DNA of 64,000 nucleotides from Lingula anatina (lineage: Eukaryota; Brachiopoda; Lingulata; Lingulida; Lingulidae). The position numbers and the translations under genes were made by a program. The DNA lies in the NCBI RefSeq assembly GCF_001039355.2, contig NW_019774947.1, positions 124,001-188,000 on the forward strand, in the 5' to 3' direction. The notes beneath the pieces are model-generated. The model made no database searches. It saw nothing but the letters and a program-made list of their open reading frames with translations, and had not been told where the DNA came from. Of this stretch, positions 46,001-57,042 are shown piece by piece (within the stretch, counting starts at the first letter, position 1; every line of letters begins with the position of its first letter).

Positions 46001-49000
46001 AAACACACCTGNCGGCCTTGGGGTGAATATAAATGGATTATGTCACTGAGTTTAGAAAAACTGGGGAAAACGATGTTTTTTTCATTTTTTTAAATACAAT
46101 ATAAACAACAAATAATTATGATGAATTTTTTGTGTAATAAAAAGGAAGGGGAATAAACAGACACGGGAATCGTGACTAAGATTTAAACTCAATAATGTTA
46201 GATAACATTTACAATGACATATACTTACACTGTGTCTATGTGGTACATACCACAACAAGACCCCCAGGACGATACCATACACAACACCTAGCAGAGCCTC
46301 CAGGGGACCTCGGACTATTGTTAATGCCAACTCTCCTAGAGATATGGTATTAGACGTCAGATAATTACGACATTTTCAGACAAAGGCCTCATTCAAAATA
46401 GGGGACTAGTATGTCCGAGGGTCAAATATGACCGACCCACTTGAATACTTTTCCACAGGATATCTATTCAGTGACTAGTGGATTAGACGGTAAGCTTTGC
46501 AGTGGGTCGCTATAATTGACTCTCGGGCTAGTTAGTCCCCTATTTTGGATAAGGCCAAAGAAGATGAGGAGAACAGTTATTGAATTTATTGAACGTAGAG
46601 TTATAGGATATTTCGTCTTGATTGTTATGTACATCTCCCTTATAAACACATCATTTTTTTCTGGCGCTTTGTATTTGTATAGATAGTAAAAATAAGTGCT
46701 TTGAAATTCGACACTTTATTGTCAGTATTGATAAGTTTCATAATAAAGGAATAAATCAACGGTAAAAAAAATCATCATAAGGCTATATGTCAGTGTGTCA
46801 TGTGGACATACCTGTGGAAAATGCAATACCCAGAAACACCCCGAAGGCGCTGATGGCGATCACAGCGTTAATGCTACATGCGGCTATGGCAAGGGTTGGG
46901 ATACCTTTATCTAGACCCAGTCTCTCCTCCTGCACGTGAAGCATACTCGGAACCACAACTGCTGGGGAAACAGCCGCCAATACAAAACTGAAATTTAGTG
47001 AGTCTGTGAGTTTTTTATATGTGGAATAAGTGATATAATGTGATAAAGAACTGCCCAAAGCTGAATTGAACGCTTTTCAATTACAACAACCTGAAATTGA
47101 TGTTATCAGGCAGGCCCCTAGCCAGCAATTTTAAAAGGGGGGTTCCTTTTTTCTAAAAAAGTGGACCTTTTTCCATAAAAACTTCATGAACCTAGATCAA
47201 ATGTTACCCAAAGTGGACTTATTCCCAGCAAAAGTGGACCTATTCCCGGGCTACGGACCTATCAGGGTTCCGTCTGAAGACCGGGGAAGAACTACTTCAA
47301 TACTTTTCCGAAACCTTTTTGGAAAAGTTAACAAGTTTCTTTTATACATCATAATTCCATTTTCTATCAGTGTAACTTATAAGTGAACATACCTGCCTAA
47401 GCAGTGAATATTAAAGCATGCACAACATATAGAATACATACGCCAGCATAAAGCACCAGTCCCAGCCGAAGTTCAGCAACCAGTGACTGGGTACAGCGAC
47501 TGCGGCAGCTTCTACGAAGCAAGGTATGGCAGCAAACCGTATCACAACACAGGACAGTCTTTTCAGTGCCACAGGATCCAGGCCTATCCCAGCTCGCACC
47601 AGGAGTACAACCAGTGCGGCAGACCTATGAGAAATATACAAGATAATTTCAGTGCCACAGGATCCAGGCCTATCCTAGCTCGCACCAGGAGTACAACCAG
47701 TGCGGCAGACCTATGAGAAATATACAAGATAATTTCAGTGCCACAGGATCCACACCTATCCCAGCTCGCACCAAGAGTACAACCAGTGCGGCAGACCTAT
47801 GAGAAATATACAAGATAATTACAGTGCCACAGGATCCAGACCTATCCCAGTGCGGCAGACCTATGAGGATGTACAAGAAAATTGTAAAACTGAATTTAAT
47901 GTGCAATGTTTAGAAATTGGTGAACAGATAATATGGCAAGAAAGGTTATTTGACAATCAAAGGTTTTATGTATGTACTTTTTTCAGAATTATCATTCTTA
48001 CTTTTTTGAAAATGTGTTTTTCTAGCTTCTTTTCCAAAAACAAATCTAATGTCTATAAATGTTCACCATTCTGTTTGTAATACAGGCACTTGGGAAGCAA
48101 AGTTTAAATGTGTGGAACAAAAGCGATGCATAGAGGGGGATCTCCCTTGCGCCACTATTTCCTGACCTATGACTGACATGGTTGAAAAAAATTGGAACCA
48201 ACGTCAATGCTAATGAAATTAAATTACCTTTTTCTTTGTTGACCATTTGTTTTTGCATGTAAAAATCGTGCAAATGTAATTCATCCAAATTTAGTCACAT
48301 ACCTGAGAGATGATGCCCACGCTGGCTGAATATGTTTAGCAATGTCGATGTAAGGTATGTTACGTAGACAGAAACCAATCACCAGCATGCCTGCAAGACC
48401 GAAATATACAACATGCATGAAATATGCAGGTATGAAATTTAAAAATATCCAGTAATAATATATGTAGACATACATTTGATGTAATATTGTGATGAAATAC
48501 ATATCTATAGATGTTCGTATCTTTCTTTTTAATGCACAATGTGTCATAAGATATTACAGCATAATTATCTTATCATGGTTAACGTGCCCCACCCAGCACG
48601 TCATTCCAAACAGTGCTATTGCACGTCGCGTTTGTTAAAGGGACTGCGTTAGGTGTGACTTGTGATTGCGTCGGGTCGTAGACGCCTTTTCCATGAAATG
48701 TGTCAGTTGTGAAAATTCAAGTACCACGTGCCCCGTATACTTACCAAACAGCGGCGGTAGACGGCAGAGTTGGGACACATATCCACCGATCGTGCAGCAA
48801 ATAAGCAGTACAAGTATGGAGAAAAAGTTGCCGCCAGGGAGCGCTTCCTTTCCAGTGACGGCCCATAGACATGCCCACAGCATCACCGCTGACGTTACCA
48901 GAACCGCCATCTTGGCCACGAGGCCGTGGGGTGGGCAGAGAAAAGCGTGCTTCAACTTGTCCCCCCTTGAAGCCCCGGGGGGTAGGGGGTTGTGTTTAGC

Positions 49001-49197
49001 ACTGCATGGGCGGCAAGTTCTGGCGCAGCTGGCAGAGAGGCTCGCACAGCAACCCCTAGAGGCGGGTGCCTCTCTGTCCTCCTCGGCTTCATGGTGCTTG
49101 GTTCTGCTTTGACCATTGACAGTGAAGACCTCTCCCTCCTCTCCCAATTTCTGCCCAGAACAGAGGGTGGCCTTTTCATCTGTCTTCACGCCTTCCT
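43034..49197 (-). CDS. SLC9B2: SLC9B-type sodium/hydrogen (NHA) exchanger, exons 2-11
   Basis: Multi-pass CPA2 antiporter. Exons in transcript order: 49197-48745, 48390-48303, 47624-47442, 46987-46812, 46335-46229, 45286-45122, 44565-44457, 44162-44026, 43701-43624 and 43225-43034. With exon 1 at 63 kb the protein has 590 residues (human NHA2 537). Family landmarks: CPPHGLVAKMAVLVTSAVML, LPGGNFFSILVLL, GFCLRNIPYI, LVVLLVRAGIGLD, FVLAAVSPAVVVPSML, GIAFSTG, IIFQPLLFGLMGAEV and ISWFPKASVQAAIGPVAYDT. The lysine of the WFPKASVQ helix is kept. The paired aspartates of the ion-binding helix (human D278/D279) are Asn-Ala here, near residues 310-311. Orthology to SLC9B2 rather than another NHA paralogue is provisional. 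Three exon edges carry tandem duplications. Confidence 0.9.
43375..43575 (+). mobile_element. 5'-truncated LINE 3' end, copy 1
   Basis: Matches the tail of the LINE fragment at 45583-46011 in opposite orientation: the shared blocks are TTTTTAAGGGTAG, CTTTTATCC, GGGCAAAAGATTCCCGATTT and TTTGTATTTTATTGG, ending in a TTATTAT-type tail. It lies in the last intron of the SLC9B gene. Confidence 0.7.
43702..43985. repeat. Two-copy ~141-bp tandem duplication at an SLC9B acceptor
   Basis: 43702-43843 and 43844-43985 are near-identical copies, with shared CAAGCAATCACAAATATGGA, GTGGCAGTGGTTGAG and TTGATACACAAAACCACT. The unit includes the intron 3' end and acceptor of exon 43701-43624, so a second acceptor-like TTTCAAG lies upstream. 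Confidence 0.85.
44793..45135. repeat. 41-bp minisatellite copying an SLC9B exon end and splice donor
   Basis: About eight tandem copies of a 41-bp unit (TTAGTTGTGAACGTTACCTT and so on). On the minus strand each copy contains GGAGCAATGACAAG/GTAA, that is the last coding bases of exon 45286-45122 plus its 5' splice site. The true donor is at 45121-45120, and seven more copies follow in the intron. Confidence 0.92.
45583..46011 (-). mobile_element. 5'-truncated LINE fragment with reverse transcriptase C-terminus
   Basis: The minus strand encodes the typical tail of LINE polymerase ORFs: SILTYSVTVWYGR, ERNKLEKIVETAG, SSHPAHTLFKFLPS and FLNSFYPSAVTIFNS, then a stop. A 3' UTR of about 100 bases follows and ends in a TAATAAT-type tail. 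It is cut at a single N (46012) on its 5' side. A second copy of the same family is at 43375-43575. It is a CR1/RTE-like clade at most; too little remains to classify. Confidence 0.75.
47111..47251. mobile_element. hAT-like MITE with CAGGCC termini, copy 1
   Basis: Starts CAGGCCCCTAGCCAGC and ends GGGCTACGGACCT, flanked by ATCAGG on both sides. Internal blocks (AAGTGGACCTTTTTCCA, CCTAGATCAAAT.TTACCC) match the element at 53192-53366 in reverse orientation. It lies in the SLC9B intron between exons 47624-47442 and 46987-46812. Confidence 0.65.
47625..47875. repeat. 86-bp tandem repeat copying the 5' part and acceptor of an SLC9B exon
   Basis: Units start at 47565 (inside the exon), 47651, 47737 and 47823, exactly 86 bases apart; the last is shortened. 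On the minus strand each repeats the acceptor (TTTCTCATAG) and the first ~60 coding bases (SAALVVLLVRAGIGLDPVAL). Because 86 is not a multiple of three, use of an outer acceptor would shift the frame. Confidence 0.92.
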
Positions 49198-52017
49198 CTG
49201 AAATAAGAGTAATTGTGCAGTTATAGTTTAATCCACAATCTTATATCATACATTGTAGCCTACGATGTAGATAAGCTTCCACAGCAATAATCTACAAGTT
49301 TGACTACTATCTAAGGGAGAAGGTACTTATGTAAAGGACTCCACTAACTGGGAAAGTACTGGAAAAAATATCGGTAGAACCACGTAAATGGAAAACACTA
49401 TTGAAACAAACAAACAGAAATCAACGCAATTTAACATCCACGGTAGGGACATTTACACAGTAGGTCTATTTCTTGTTATATTTATCACAGTCAGCGTATG
49501 TCATGGGCGACTCTTGTCTCCAGCCAGACAGAACATGTCACATATGTTATCTTTTTTTATGATAAAAATACACCGCGAAACCTCATCATTATAAGTCTAC
49601 AGTGTAGATCCGTTTATGCGGATTCAGGGCCTAGAACCTCGATACATGTACAAGGCACTGAACTGGATTAGTCTATACTTGTAAGTTATTTCTTTGACAT
49701 TGAGGTTGAAACCCTAATTGTGTCGTACATATCATTTGATATGTCTGGGGCCACGTCAGAACTTGATAGCATATTTTTATTCGATATCAATGATATTTAT
49801 CCTTTTTAATAATATGAAAACAACCTGCGCAGACACAATGTACACAACAAATGTATAAAATGTCTTGATGGCTGTCACAAAGACACGGTAGGTGGTTGGG
49901 GAAATTTAATGTTCAGTATAGTTTGACTGGTTTAACAAAATAAATACATTTACGCAGTTATTCATAATAGTCTTACATATAAAAAATGTATAAAATATTT
50001 TTCGTTGGACAGAATAATTTTTGCTTAAGAGTTCGGTGACAAAATTTAAGTCGGTACATGTATTCCGTAACATTGTTATACCTTGTTTTGATGTAGCATT
50101 TTACTAAATAACTTAAACGATAGGTTGCCCAATATTTGATAGAGAATTTAATTTGTTAATTAGTAAATCATAAATATGCCTTTTTTTTAAGATAACAACC
50201 TTACCCCAAATTTGCCGCTCGGCTTCAAAACAAATTCGGACCTAGTAAAACTTTAGGCGTAAATGGCCTCGTTACGCAAAAGAAAAAGATTCTACCTAGA
50301 ATGACAGAGCTAGGCTGCAGGAAAAAACGTTAGATTTATTTTGTTTACTCCCAAAAACGAATATTTTTTGCTATGCATATGCTTCTATATTGAAAATATG
50401 TTATTAACACCCAGAACAACTTTTTCACAAGTGATACCAAATTTAAATGACTTGAATAGACGTATGTTGCCACTCCTGATTCCACAAGGTTCTGTCACAC
50501 CTAGCATATAGCACTGACGGGTGTGAAATTGCCCCCACAACACAAGAGGTTCATAAGACTTACGTCGCTTACGTCTCAAGTACGCAGACAAACGCTGGTG
50601 TGCGTTCGCATAGTATAGAGGGAGATGAAATGTTTTGAGCAGGTTCAACAACAATGCCATACTCTGCTTATTCGCAGGAATAAGGGTGATTTCATGCGCT
50701 CAAAGTTGTATGTATGATCGATTTCACAGACGATACTTATATGTAGGTCCCACCTCTTTAGGTGACAGAGCCTTTAGATGTACTTGTAAACATGCGTATC
50801 GGGCAACACTACAAGGTCATGGACAAGGACGATAAGAGACATCATGTCTATGTCACACTTATGTCAGGTTAACGGGTGGTGAGACACGGTCTGTTAAGTA
50901 TTTTTTGGGGGCACGTTTTTTTTATATTCTCTTTTATTATTTTATGTTAATATTCATGTTGTTGAACCATCGGAGATGCTCTGGCATAAGGTTACAAATA
51001 TTGCTTCTGGCCGAGCACAGAAATTAAGCCATTATCAATAAATTAAATTCTAAAATTAGAAATTGCATCACCATTCGATGAAGTTCTGGTCAAAAATTGT
51101 GCATGTGCAAAAAAAAGGACAAACTTATGCATGACTGAGATGACCAAATACCAGTAAGTGATTTCAGTTGCCCACATGGACATAAGTGTCTTAACTTTAT
51201 CTGCATCGTACTTATTAGATTTCGACCCCCACATCAGGTTCAGAATGTAGTTTCTATCTTCTATTTGGGTAGAAGAATGCCTTAATATAACCTATGCTTC
51301 AAAATAAATTTATTTTAATCCTAGATATAACTTGTCATTTTTGCAATGTCCGCTAGCGACTTAATATTAAGCTTGGAGCCAGTAAATGTGGGAGAGAAAA
51401 CCTACCTACGGTAAATGTGATTTGAAGTGTAATGCATTCCTAGATTTCCGCTGTTCGTCAATGAAAAGTAAGGATTTACACGTATATGTCAACTTTTTTT
51501 CTCGACATCAAGTTTTGGTTCTATATCCCCTGTTTTCCTATGATGCATAAATCATCAATTAAAATATGGCACTGAGACATCATAAATCGAAACAGAAATT
51601 CGTCGTTTGAATTTTTTCATATGCAAAATGGTGTCGCATCTTAAATAACAAATCGTGCATGTCTGTGTTTAGTACTAATCTACACCAAATGTCAAACGGA
51701 AGACTTTTTTTAATAGTCGCGATAACGATGAAGTATACCTGAGCATTTGTTTTCATAGTAGGCTTGTTAAGAGGTCAAACGCTGCATTTTATAGTACAAA
51801 TGTCTAACTTGGCATAAATGTTCCTTGGGCCAAAAGAAAATTTTTTATCCAAAGAGACGCCCTCTATCGATACATTAATTAGCATTAATTATGCAAATTA
51901 GGTGCCAAAATATATAATATTTCATATTTCCATTAATTTTTGGCCTAGAAACATTTANCTATTAGTGACTAAAACATCAGTGTCGTAATTGTTTTTCTAT
52001 CTGAAGAACAGAGTTAT
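49198..52017. other. Intronic region with one partial TIR element
   Basis: No exon was recognised. 51758-51957 is a partial copy of the long-TIR element described at 54529-56350. A short string GAAATGTTTTGAGCAGGT at about 50625 recurs at about 57417, suggesting another dispersed repeat. The 50380-50660 block has somewhat higher GC and an open minus-strand frame without recognisable domains. Confidence 0.5.
51758..51957. mobile_element. Partial copy of the long-TIR element end
   Basis: Preceded by TA and starting GTAGGCTTGTTAAGAGG, it follows the left end of the element at 54529 almost base for base for 200 bases. It stops at a single N (51958), so it may be a solo end or a misjoined full element. 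Confidence 0.8.
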
Positions 52018-55000
52018 TTATGTGGTATATGGACTGTGATCTCTGATGACTGGTTGTCTGCTACCCCATTGGAGTGAGTGGGGTTGGTCATGTCCTTTGT
52101 TTGGAGGTTTAACAAGTTCTAATCCTGTCATATTGCCATACATTGGGTTGGAGAAATTGGTCAGTTTGTTGTGGTCTTCAAAATTCTGTTTTGTTGTACT
52201 CTGGTTCCATTGCATCCTATGAGAAAAAGGATGAGCATTTTAAACCAATGAATAAAAAGAAAACTTCCAGCTACGAAGCATAAATATAAAATGCTTTCAT
52301 GGGCAATTGGTAAAAAACAAATAAACAAAAAAAAAATAAATAAAAAATAAAAATAAAAAAATGAAGCTTAACACAATTTTCTACTATAAATGCAAAATAA
52401 TGAGTATTTCAAAGTTCCAAATCTTCTGTCTTTTTTGTCAACTGAGTATCCAAATTCAACCCTCAAATCTTTTACTGATTACATTTCTATACAATAAGTG
52501 ACTATGTTTACCACATTCTGTGCCACAGAGCTGTCGTATACAAAGTCTGGCATGCTGATGGCCACAACATTTCCTCCATGGAAAGCCACCGCTCCTGCAG
52601 GTGCCCCAGTCTGAACTTGTCTCCACCACTGGAATGCAGGGCCTTGCTCATACTGAAATCATAGCAACAACTATTTTAATATGCGGGGTAATCCTTTGAT
52701 ATCATTACCAAAACATTAATATCTGGACTTCTAATAAATATTAAATGAATCTTTTAATAATTGCTACAATGATTATACCTTATGTGCCTTTAAGAAAAAA
52801 CAGTTTGATACTGAATACCTTATTTTCTAAGATGCATTTGATATCATTTAGATGGCTTAACAAATTTTTCTTTAAAGTGAGATATGATAATCAAAAAAAT
52901 TAAAATTTAAAGTTAATACAGTTTTTCAAATTGACCTCAAAAAGGATCTAAGAAAAGATTCTATGGTCATTTCAACTTTCGTGAACTTGCATCAGCTCCA
53001 GTGAATGCTGAAGGCTCCTTTTCACAGTATTCCCCATAATAGTCTGAAATTTGATCAAATTAATTTTAATACAGTGTGACAAAAATATTGACTTAAATAA
53101 AATAAAAACAAAAACATTACTACACCATTTCAGATGTAAGCAAGCTATGCTGCATTTTTCTTTAATACCATCCCATAAACTTGAGTAGATTCAGGCCCGT
53201 GGCCAGGGAGGGGGGGGGGGGTTCAAGGGTTCAAAAGAAGCATCCTTTTTGTCAGGAAAAAGTCTATTCTGGGTAAAATTTGATCTAGGTACACAAAGGT
53301 TTCATTGGAAAAGGCCCACTTTTTCAGAAAAACAAAACCTTTTTGAAATTGATGGCTACAGGCCTGAGATTTTACAAGATACAAAGTAGTTTACAACAGC
53401 AAACCCTGGTTTTCCTCAACTCCATGAACTCCATGATTGTAATTTTGATTTTGTAAAATCATCAGCCTATATTTTCTCTTCCTATTAAAGTCTTCATGTG
53501 TTTGCCGCGCTTTGTGATTATTGACACAAATCACATTTTCATCTCAATTACAACAACATTTTCAATATTTTGTCATTGTTTTTCTAACCCAGATACTTAC
53601 TATTCAAGCACAAACACACCAGCCCACCAGTTTCTGGATCTGGCTTACATTTGACACCATTCTTGCAAGGACATGCCTGACTTGGTGTGGGTTTTACTGT
53701 CTCCTCAGCTAAAAAATACAATAGAAAATTAAATTAAATCTATTATGTAAAAGCTCCCAAAAAATTGACCTAGTACAGCTGTCATGCTATATTTTAGAAC
53801 AAAAATATTGTTCTTTTAATAGTAAAAAAATTAATGAAAGATTCTTTTTTTATTATTACTGGGTAAAAGCTAAATAATCAATGGATTGTGTATCATTTCT
53901 CAAGAAAGAGAAAGTAGTAACTGTATCATGTCTCAAAAGAGAAAATCACACACATGGTGTTTCAAGTTGAGATATGAGCCCTGTTGTATGTTATGTCTGG
54001 CTCTGTCAGAGGGTTTGTTTTTGGTGTCATCAGATATGGGCACAGAGGATAGCCAGCATCCCCCCTGGAGGAATCCTGGAATATCCTCTGTGTCCATACC
54101 CTCAAAATGTTGGCCAATACCACTGTATCTGAAAAAATAAATTAATTAAAAAATTAAAAATATATAAACCCTAATTAAAACGAATTAATATTTTACAATA
54201 ACATACATACTTAAGTCACTATTTTCTGTATTTTCAAAATGAAAATAAAAAAAATATTTTTTTGAAAATGAAACAATTATCTCTGAATGAGAATTAAATT
54301 TTCATGTCCCTGCACTTGGAGGATGTACTAGAGATATTATTTCTAAAAAAAAATATTTCTAGTTCTAATAAAATTATGAATTGCATTTGAATGATTTCTT
54401 CTTTCAATGTTGAAGACTTTTTTACAGAATTGCAAAATCTTTTTTTTTTTATTCACAGCAACCAACAACCAACACAATTGCAGTAGTTGTGATTGCTATA
54501 CATGACTCAATTAGGTGGGTTTACATTAGTAGGCTTGTTAAGAGGTCAAACGCTGCATTTTGTAGTACAAATGTCTAACTTGGCATAAATGTTCCTTGGG
54601 CCAAAAGAAAATTTTTTATCCAAAGAGACGCCCTCTATCGATACATTAATTAGCATAAATTATGCAAATTAAGTGCCAAAATATATAATATTTCATATTT
54701 CCATTAATTTTTGGCCTAGAAACATGTATAGATTATCAAACCTGACTAAATTAGGGACAAGGAACCCATTTTTGATCATTTGGAAGCAATTGGTGGCCAT
54801 TTTGTGCCTCAAATCCAAGATGGCCGCCACCCGCCATTTTGAAAGTGGACATAATTTTGCTATTTTATGTTGAATTTTGAAGCGTTTGGTCTATATATAT
54901 TTGATATAAATATCGATTCCTACTATTTTAGGTGTGAAAAAGTCATTTGTGATATTGTTTTGGTGATAGTAGGTGATTTGAATGGACAAAGAGGGTGTTT

Positions 55001-57042
55001 TAAGTGCCTACCACATATGTGTGTACGCTGCAAAACCATGGATATTGATAACCCGTATTCAAATATATATTTCAATGCAATTTCTTGTTATATACCATTG
55101 CTACTGGACTATATTATGAGCAAAAAAACCCACATTTTTACCATTATGGAGGCCATTGGTGGCCGTTTTATCCCTCAAATCCAAGATGGCCGCCAAAACC
55201 ATTTTGAACATGAGCATAATTCGCTATTTTGAAACTACATGTACTACATCTTTGTAAATGAGTAATACGTCGTTTTATATTATTTTCTGGTGCAGAATAC
55301 ATTATTTGTTTCTTAAAATTTGTGCCTCAAATCCAAGATGGCCCTCATACGCTATTTTCAAATTGAACATTATTCACCATTTTGTATCACACCTTCATAA
55401 GCGTGCCATACGTCATTTTTTTATTATTTCCTGGAGCAGAATGCATTTTCGGTTTCATAAAATGTAAATAGAAACTTTTATAAGCCTCCAAATAAATATA
55501 GGATTCAGTTGCTACATGGACCTGCAGTTTATATGTACAATGAGTAATCCAATTAGTACAAAAATGCTTTTGCCGATCTATAAAACAAGTGTCAGCAAAC
55601 AAAATGGCTGAATTAAAGCAAAAGAATACATCTTTGACCGCATGAGGAAAATTGTTAGCCATTATTTTGATCAAAACCAAGTGATGGTTGCTTGCCGCTA
55701 TTTTAATAATTTGGTGTTATTTATAATCTTTGAACTGTGGGACCCTCATTCGCTTGTATTAGGTAAAATGGCACTATTCTTGGGGCTCAAAAGTAATTTT
55801 CCAGTGCTAATTTGGTGACAGAAGATAATAAAAAGGTAATATAAGGTTGTAAAATAAATTCCAAGATGAGTTTCGTTGAGTCTGTTACAAAAATGTGGAA
55901 CCCAAACCACATGCTCAAATATATCGTCTAGATTTATCTTAAGTGACCATCCACTAAAAGATACTGAATATTCNATAGACCAAACGCTTCAAAATTCAAC
56001 ATAAAATAGCAAAATTATGTCCACTTTCAGAATGGCGGGTGGCGGCCATCTTGAATTTGAGGCACAAAATGGCCACCAATTGCTTCCAAATGATCAAAAA
56101 TGGGTTCCTTGTCCCTAATTTAGTCAGGTTTGATAATCTATAAATGTTTCTAAGCCAAAAATTAATGGAAATATGAAATATTATATCTTTTGGCACATAA
56201 TTTGCATAATTTATGCTAATTAATGTATCGATAGAGGGCGTCTCTTTGGATAAAAAATTTTCTTTTGGCCCAAGGAACATTTATGCCAAGTTAGACATTT
56301 GTACTACAAAATGCAGCGTTTGGCCATTTTTTGGTTCTTAACAAGCCTACTATCACCCTTGTTTGTCTGTCTGTTTGTTTGTCATCAACATAACACAAAA
56401 AGTTATGGACCGATTTTGATGAAATTTTCAGGGTAGGTGGGAAATGGGTTAACTTAGAAGTGATTAGTTTTTGGTGGTGATCCGGATCAATAATCAATCA
56501 ATAATCAATAATAATCAAAAATCGCTGCCTTGGAGGAGGTCTGCGCTCTCGGAGTGCTTTTCTAGTACTGTTTGTAACTTTGTTGTCGCCACACATATAG
56601 TAAAGCCTAGGGATTTGACGTGAATATCCCTCCACACTTAAAACGAGCCCGCATCAACAACATCGACTTATAATGTCAAAATTTTTAGGTATGATAGAAT
56701 TCATAACGAAAATAAGTGAAGACCTAACTATTTTAATTTGAATCGTAATTTCTAGATATTTGGAGTAATTTTCATTCAATTTTCTTCTTTTGTATTTTTC
56801 GTGTTTTTATAACCTGCTTTGTGTATTAACTTTATAAACAGCGCATTTCACTTACTTGTCTTCTCCAATTTCTGTAACGCCTTTTCGAAGTGCTGTTTTT
56901 CTTTTTTACTAAAATCCCTGAGATGCTCGTCGACTTTGACAAGTTTCATGTCATTAAGGACCCAAACACCCAGATCATCAAAAAATTTCACCTTGTGGTC
57001 AAGTTGTGCGTCTTGCAGGAATTTTATCACAGAGTTATCCAT
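52018..57042 (-). CDS. Candidate nested gene: helical N-domain, EGF-like domain, NPxY tail
   Basis: Minus-strand exons: 57042-56850 (MDNSVIKFLQDAQLD, a SAM-like helical domain, donor ACAA/GTAAGT, phase 1), 53708-53601 and 53043-52987, 52652-52512, and a last exon ending at 52018. The second and third join into one EGF-like domain split by an intron (ACPCKNGVKC, LVCLCLN, then YYGEYCEKE). The fourth reads FQWWRQVQTGAPAGAVAFHG. The last contains NFSNPMYGNM, an FxNPxY endocytosis motif as in LDL-receptor-family tails, and ends SPYTT. The first three exons agree in phase. The 53043 exon does not join the 52652 exon in frame, so at least one exon (probably the membrane segment) is missing. The gene is unrecognised and the model tentative; it lies in the long SLC9B intron. 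Confidence 0.4.
53192..53366. mobile_element. hAT-like MITE with CAGGCC termini, copy 2
   Basis: Starts CAGGCCCGTGGCCAGG and ends GGCTACAGGCCTG, with AGATT on both flanks. A G-run follows the left end. The interior matches 47111-47251 in reverse. The terminus type is that of hAT MITEs. Confidence 0.65.
53962..54120 (-). pseudogene. PIF/Harbinger transposase fragment with frameshift
   Basis: One frame reads GIGQHFEGMDTEDIPGFLQG and another continues GDAGYPLCPYLMTPKTNPLT and TEPDITYNRAHIST. GD.GYPL.P.LMTP..NP.T....YN.AH is the hallmark of the Harbinger DDE_Tnp_4 domain, around its second catalytic Asp. The two parts are in different frames and the fragment ends after RAHIST. It is a short inactive relic in an intron. 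Confidence 0.8.
54529..56350. mobile_element. 1.8-kb non-autonomous element with ~360-bp TIRs and TA duplication
   Basis: The left end (GTAGGCTTGTTAAGAGG) and right end (CTTAACAAGCCTAC) are flanked by TA. Inverted similarity extends about 360 bases, 54529-54888 against 55975-56350, with a small indel. The interior has several degenerate copies of a block containing CAAATCCAAGATGGCCGCC, at about 54808, 55172 and 55324. There is no transposase. The TA target duplication and long TIRs suggest a Tc1/mariner-type or foldback element. A single N (55974) lies at the inner edge of the right TIR. Confidence 0.8.
56353..56570. repeat. Dispersed repeat adjoining the long-TIR element
   Basis: It begins with a TTTGTCTGTCTGTTTGTTTG tract, followed by GTTATGGACCGATTTTGATG, GGTGATCCGGATCA and CTTGGAGGAGGTCTGCGCTC, and ends near TTTTCTAGT. 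This order of motifs is familiar from short dispersed repeats of marine invertebrates; a specific family name is not claimed. Confidence 0.5.

Noticed and set aside
48666-49112. 148-codon plus-strand frame opposite the SLC9B exon
   Set aside because: Antisense shadow of the real minus-strand exon, whose translation matches NHA transporters; no support for a plus-strand product.
53886-54140. Plus-strand 84-codon frame
   Set aside because: Opposite to the Harbinger fragment, which explains the open reading; no independent evidence.
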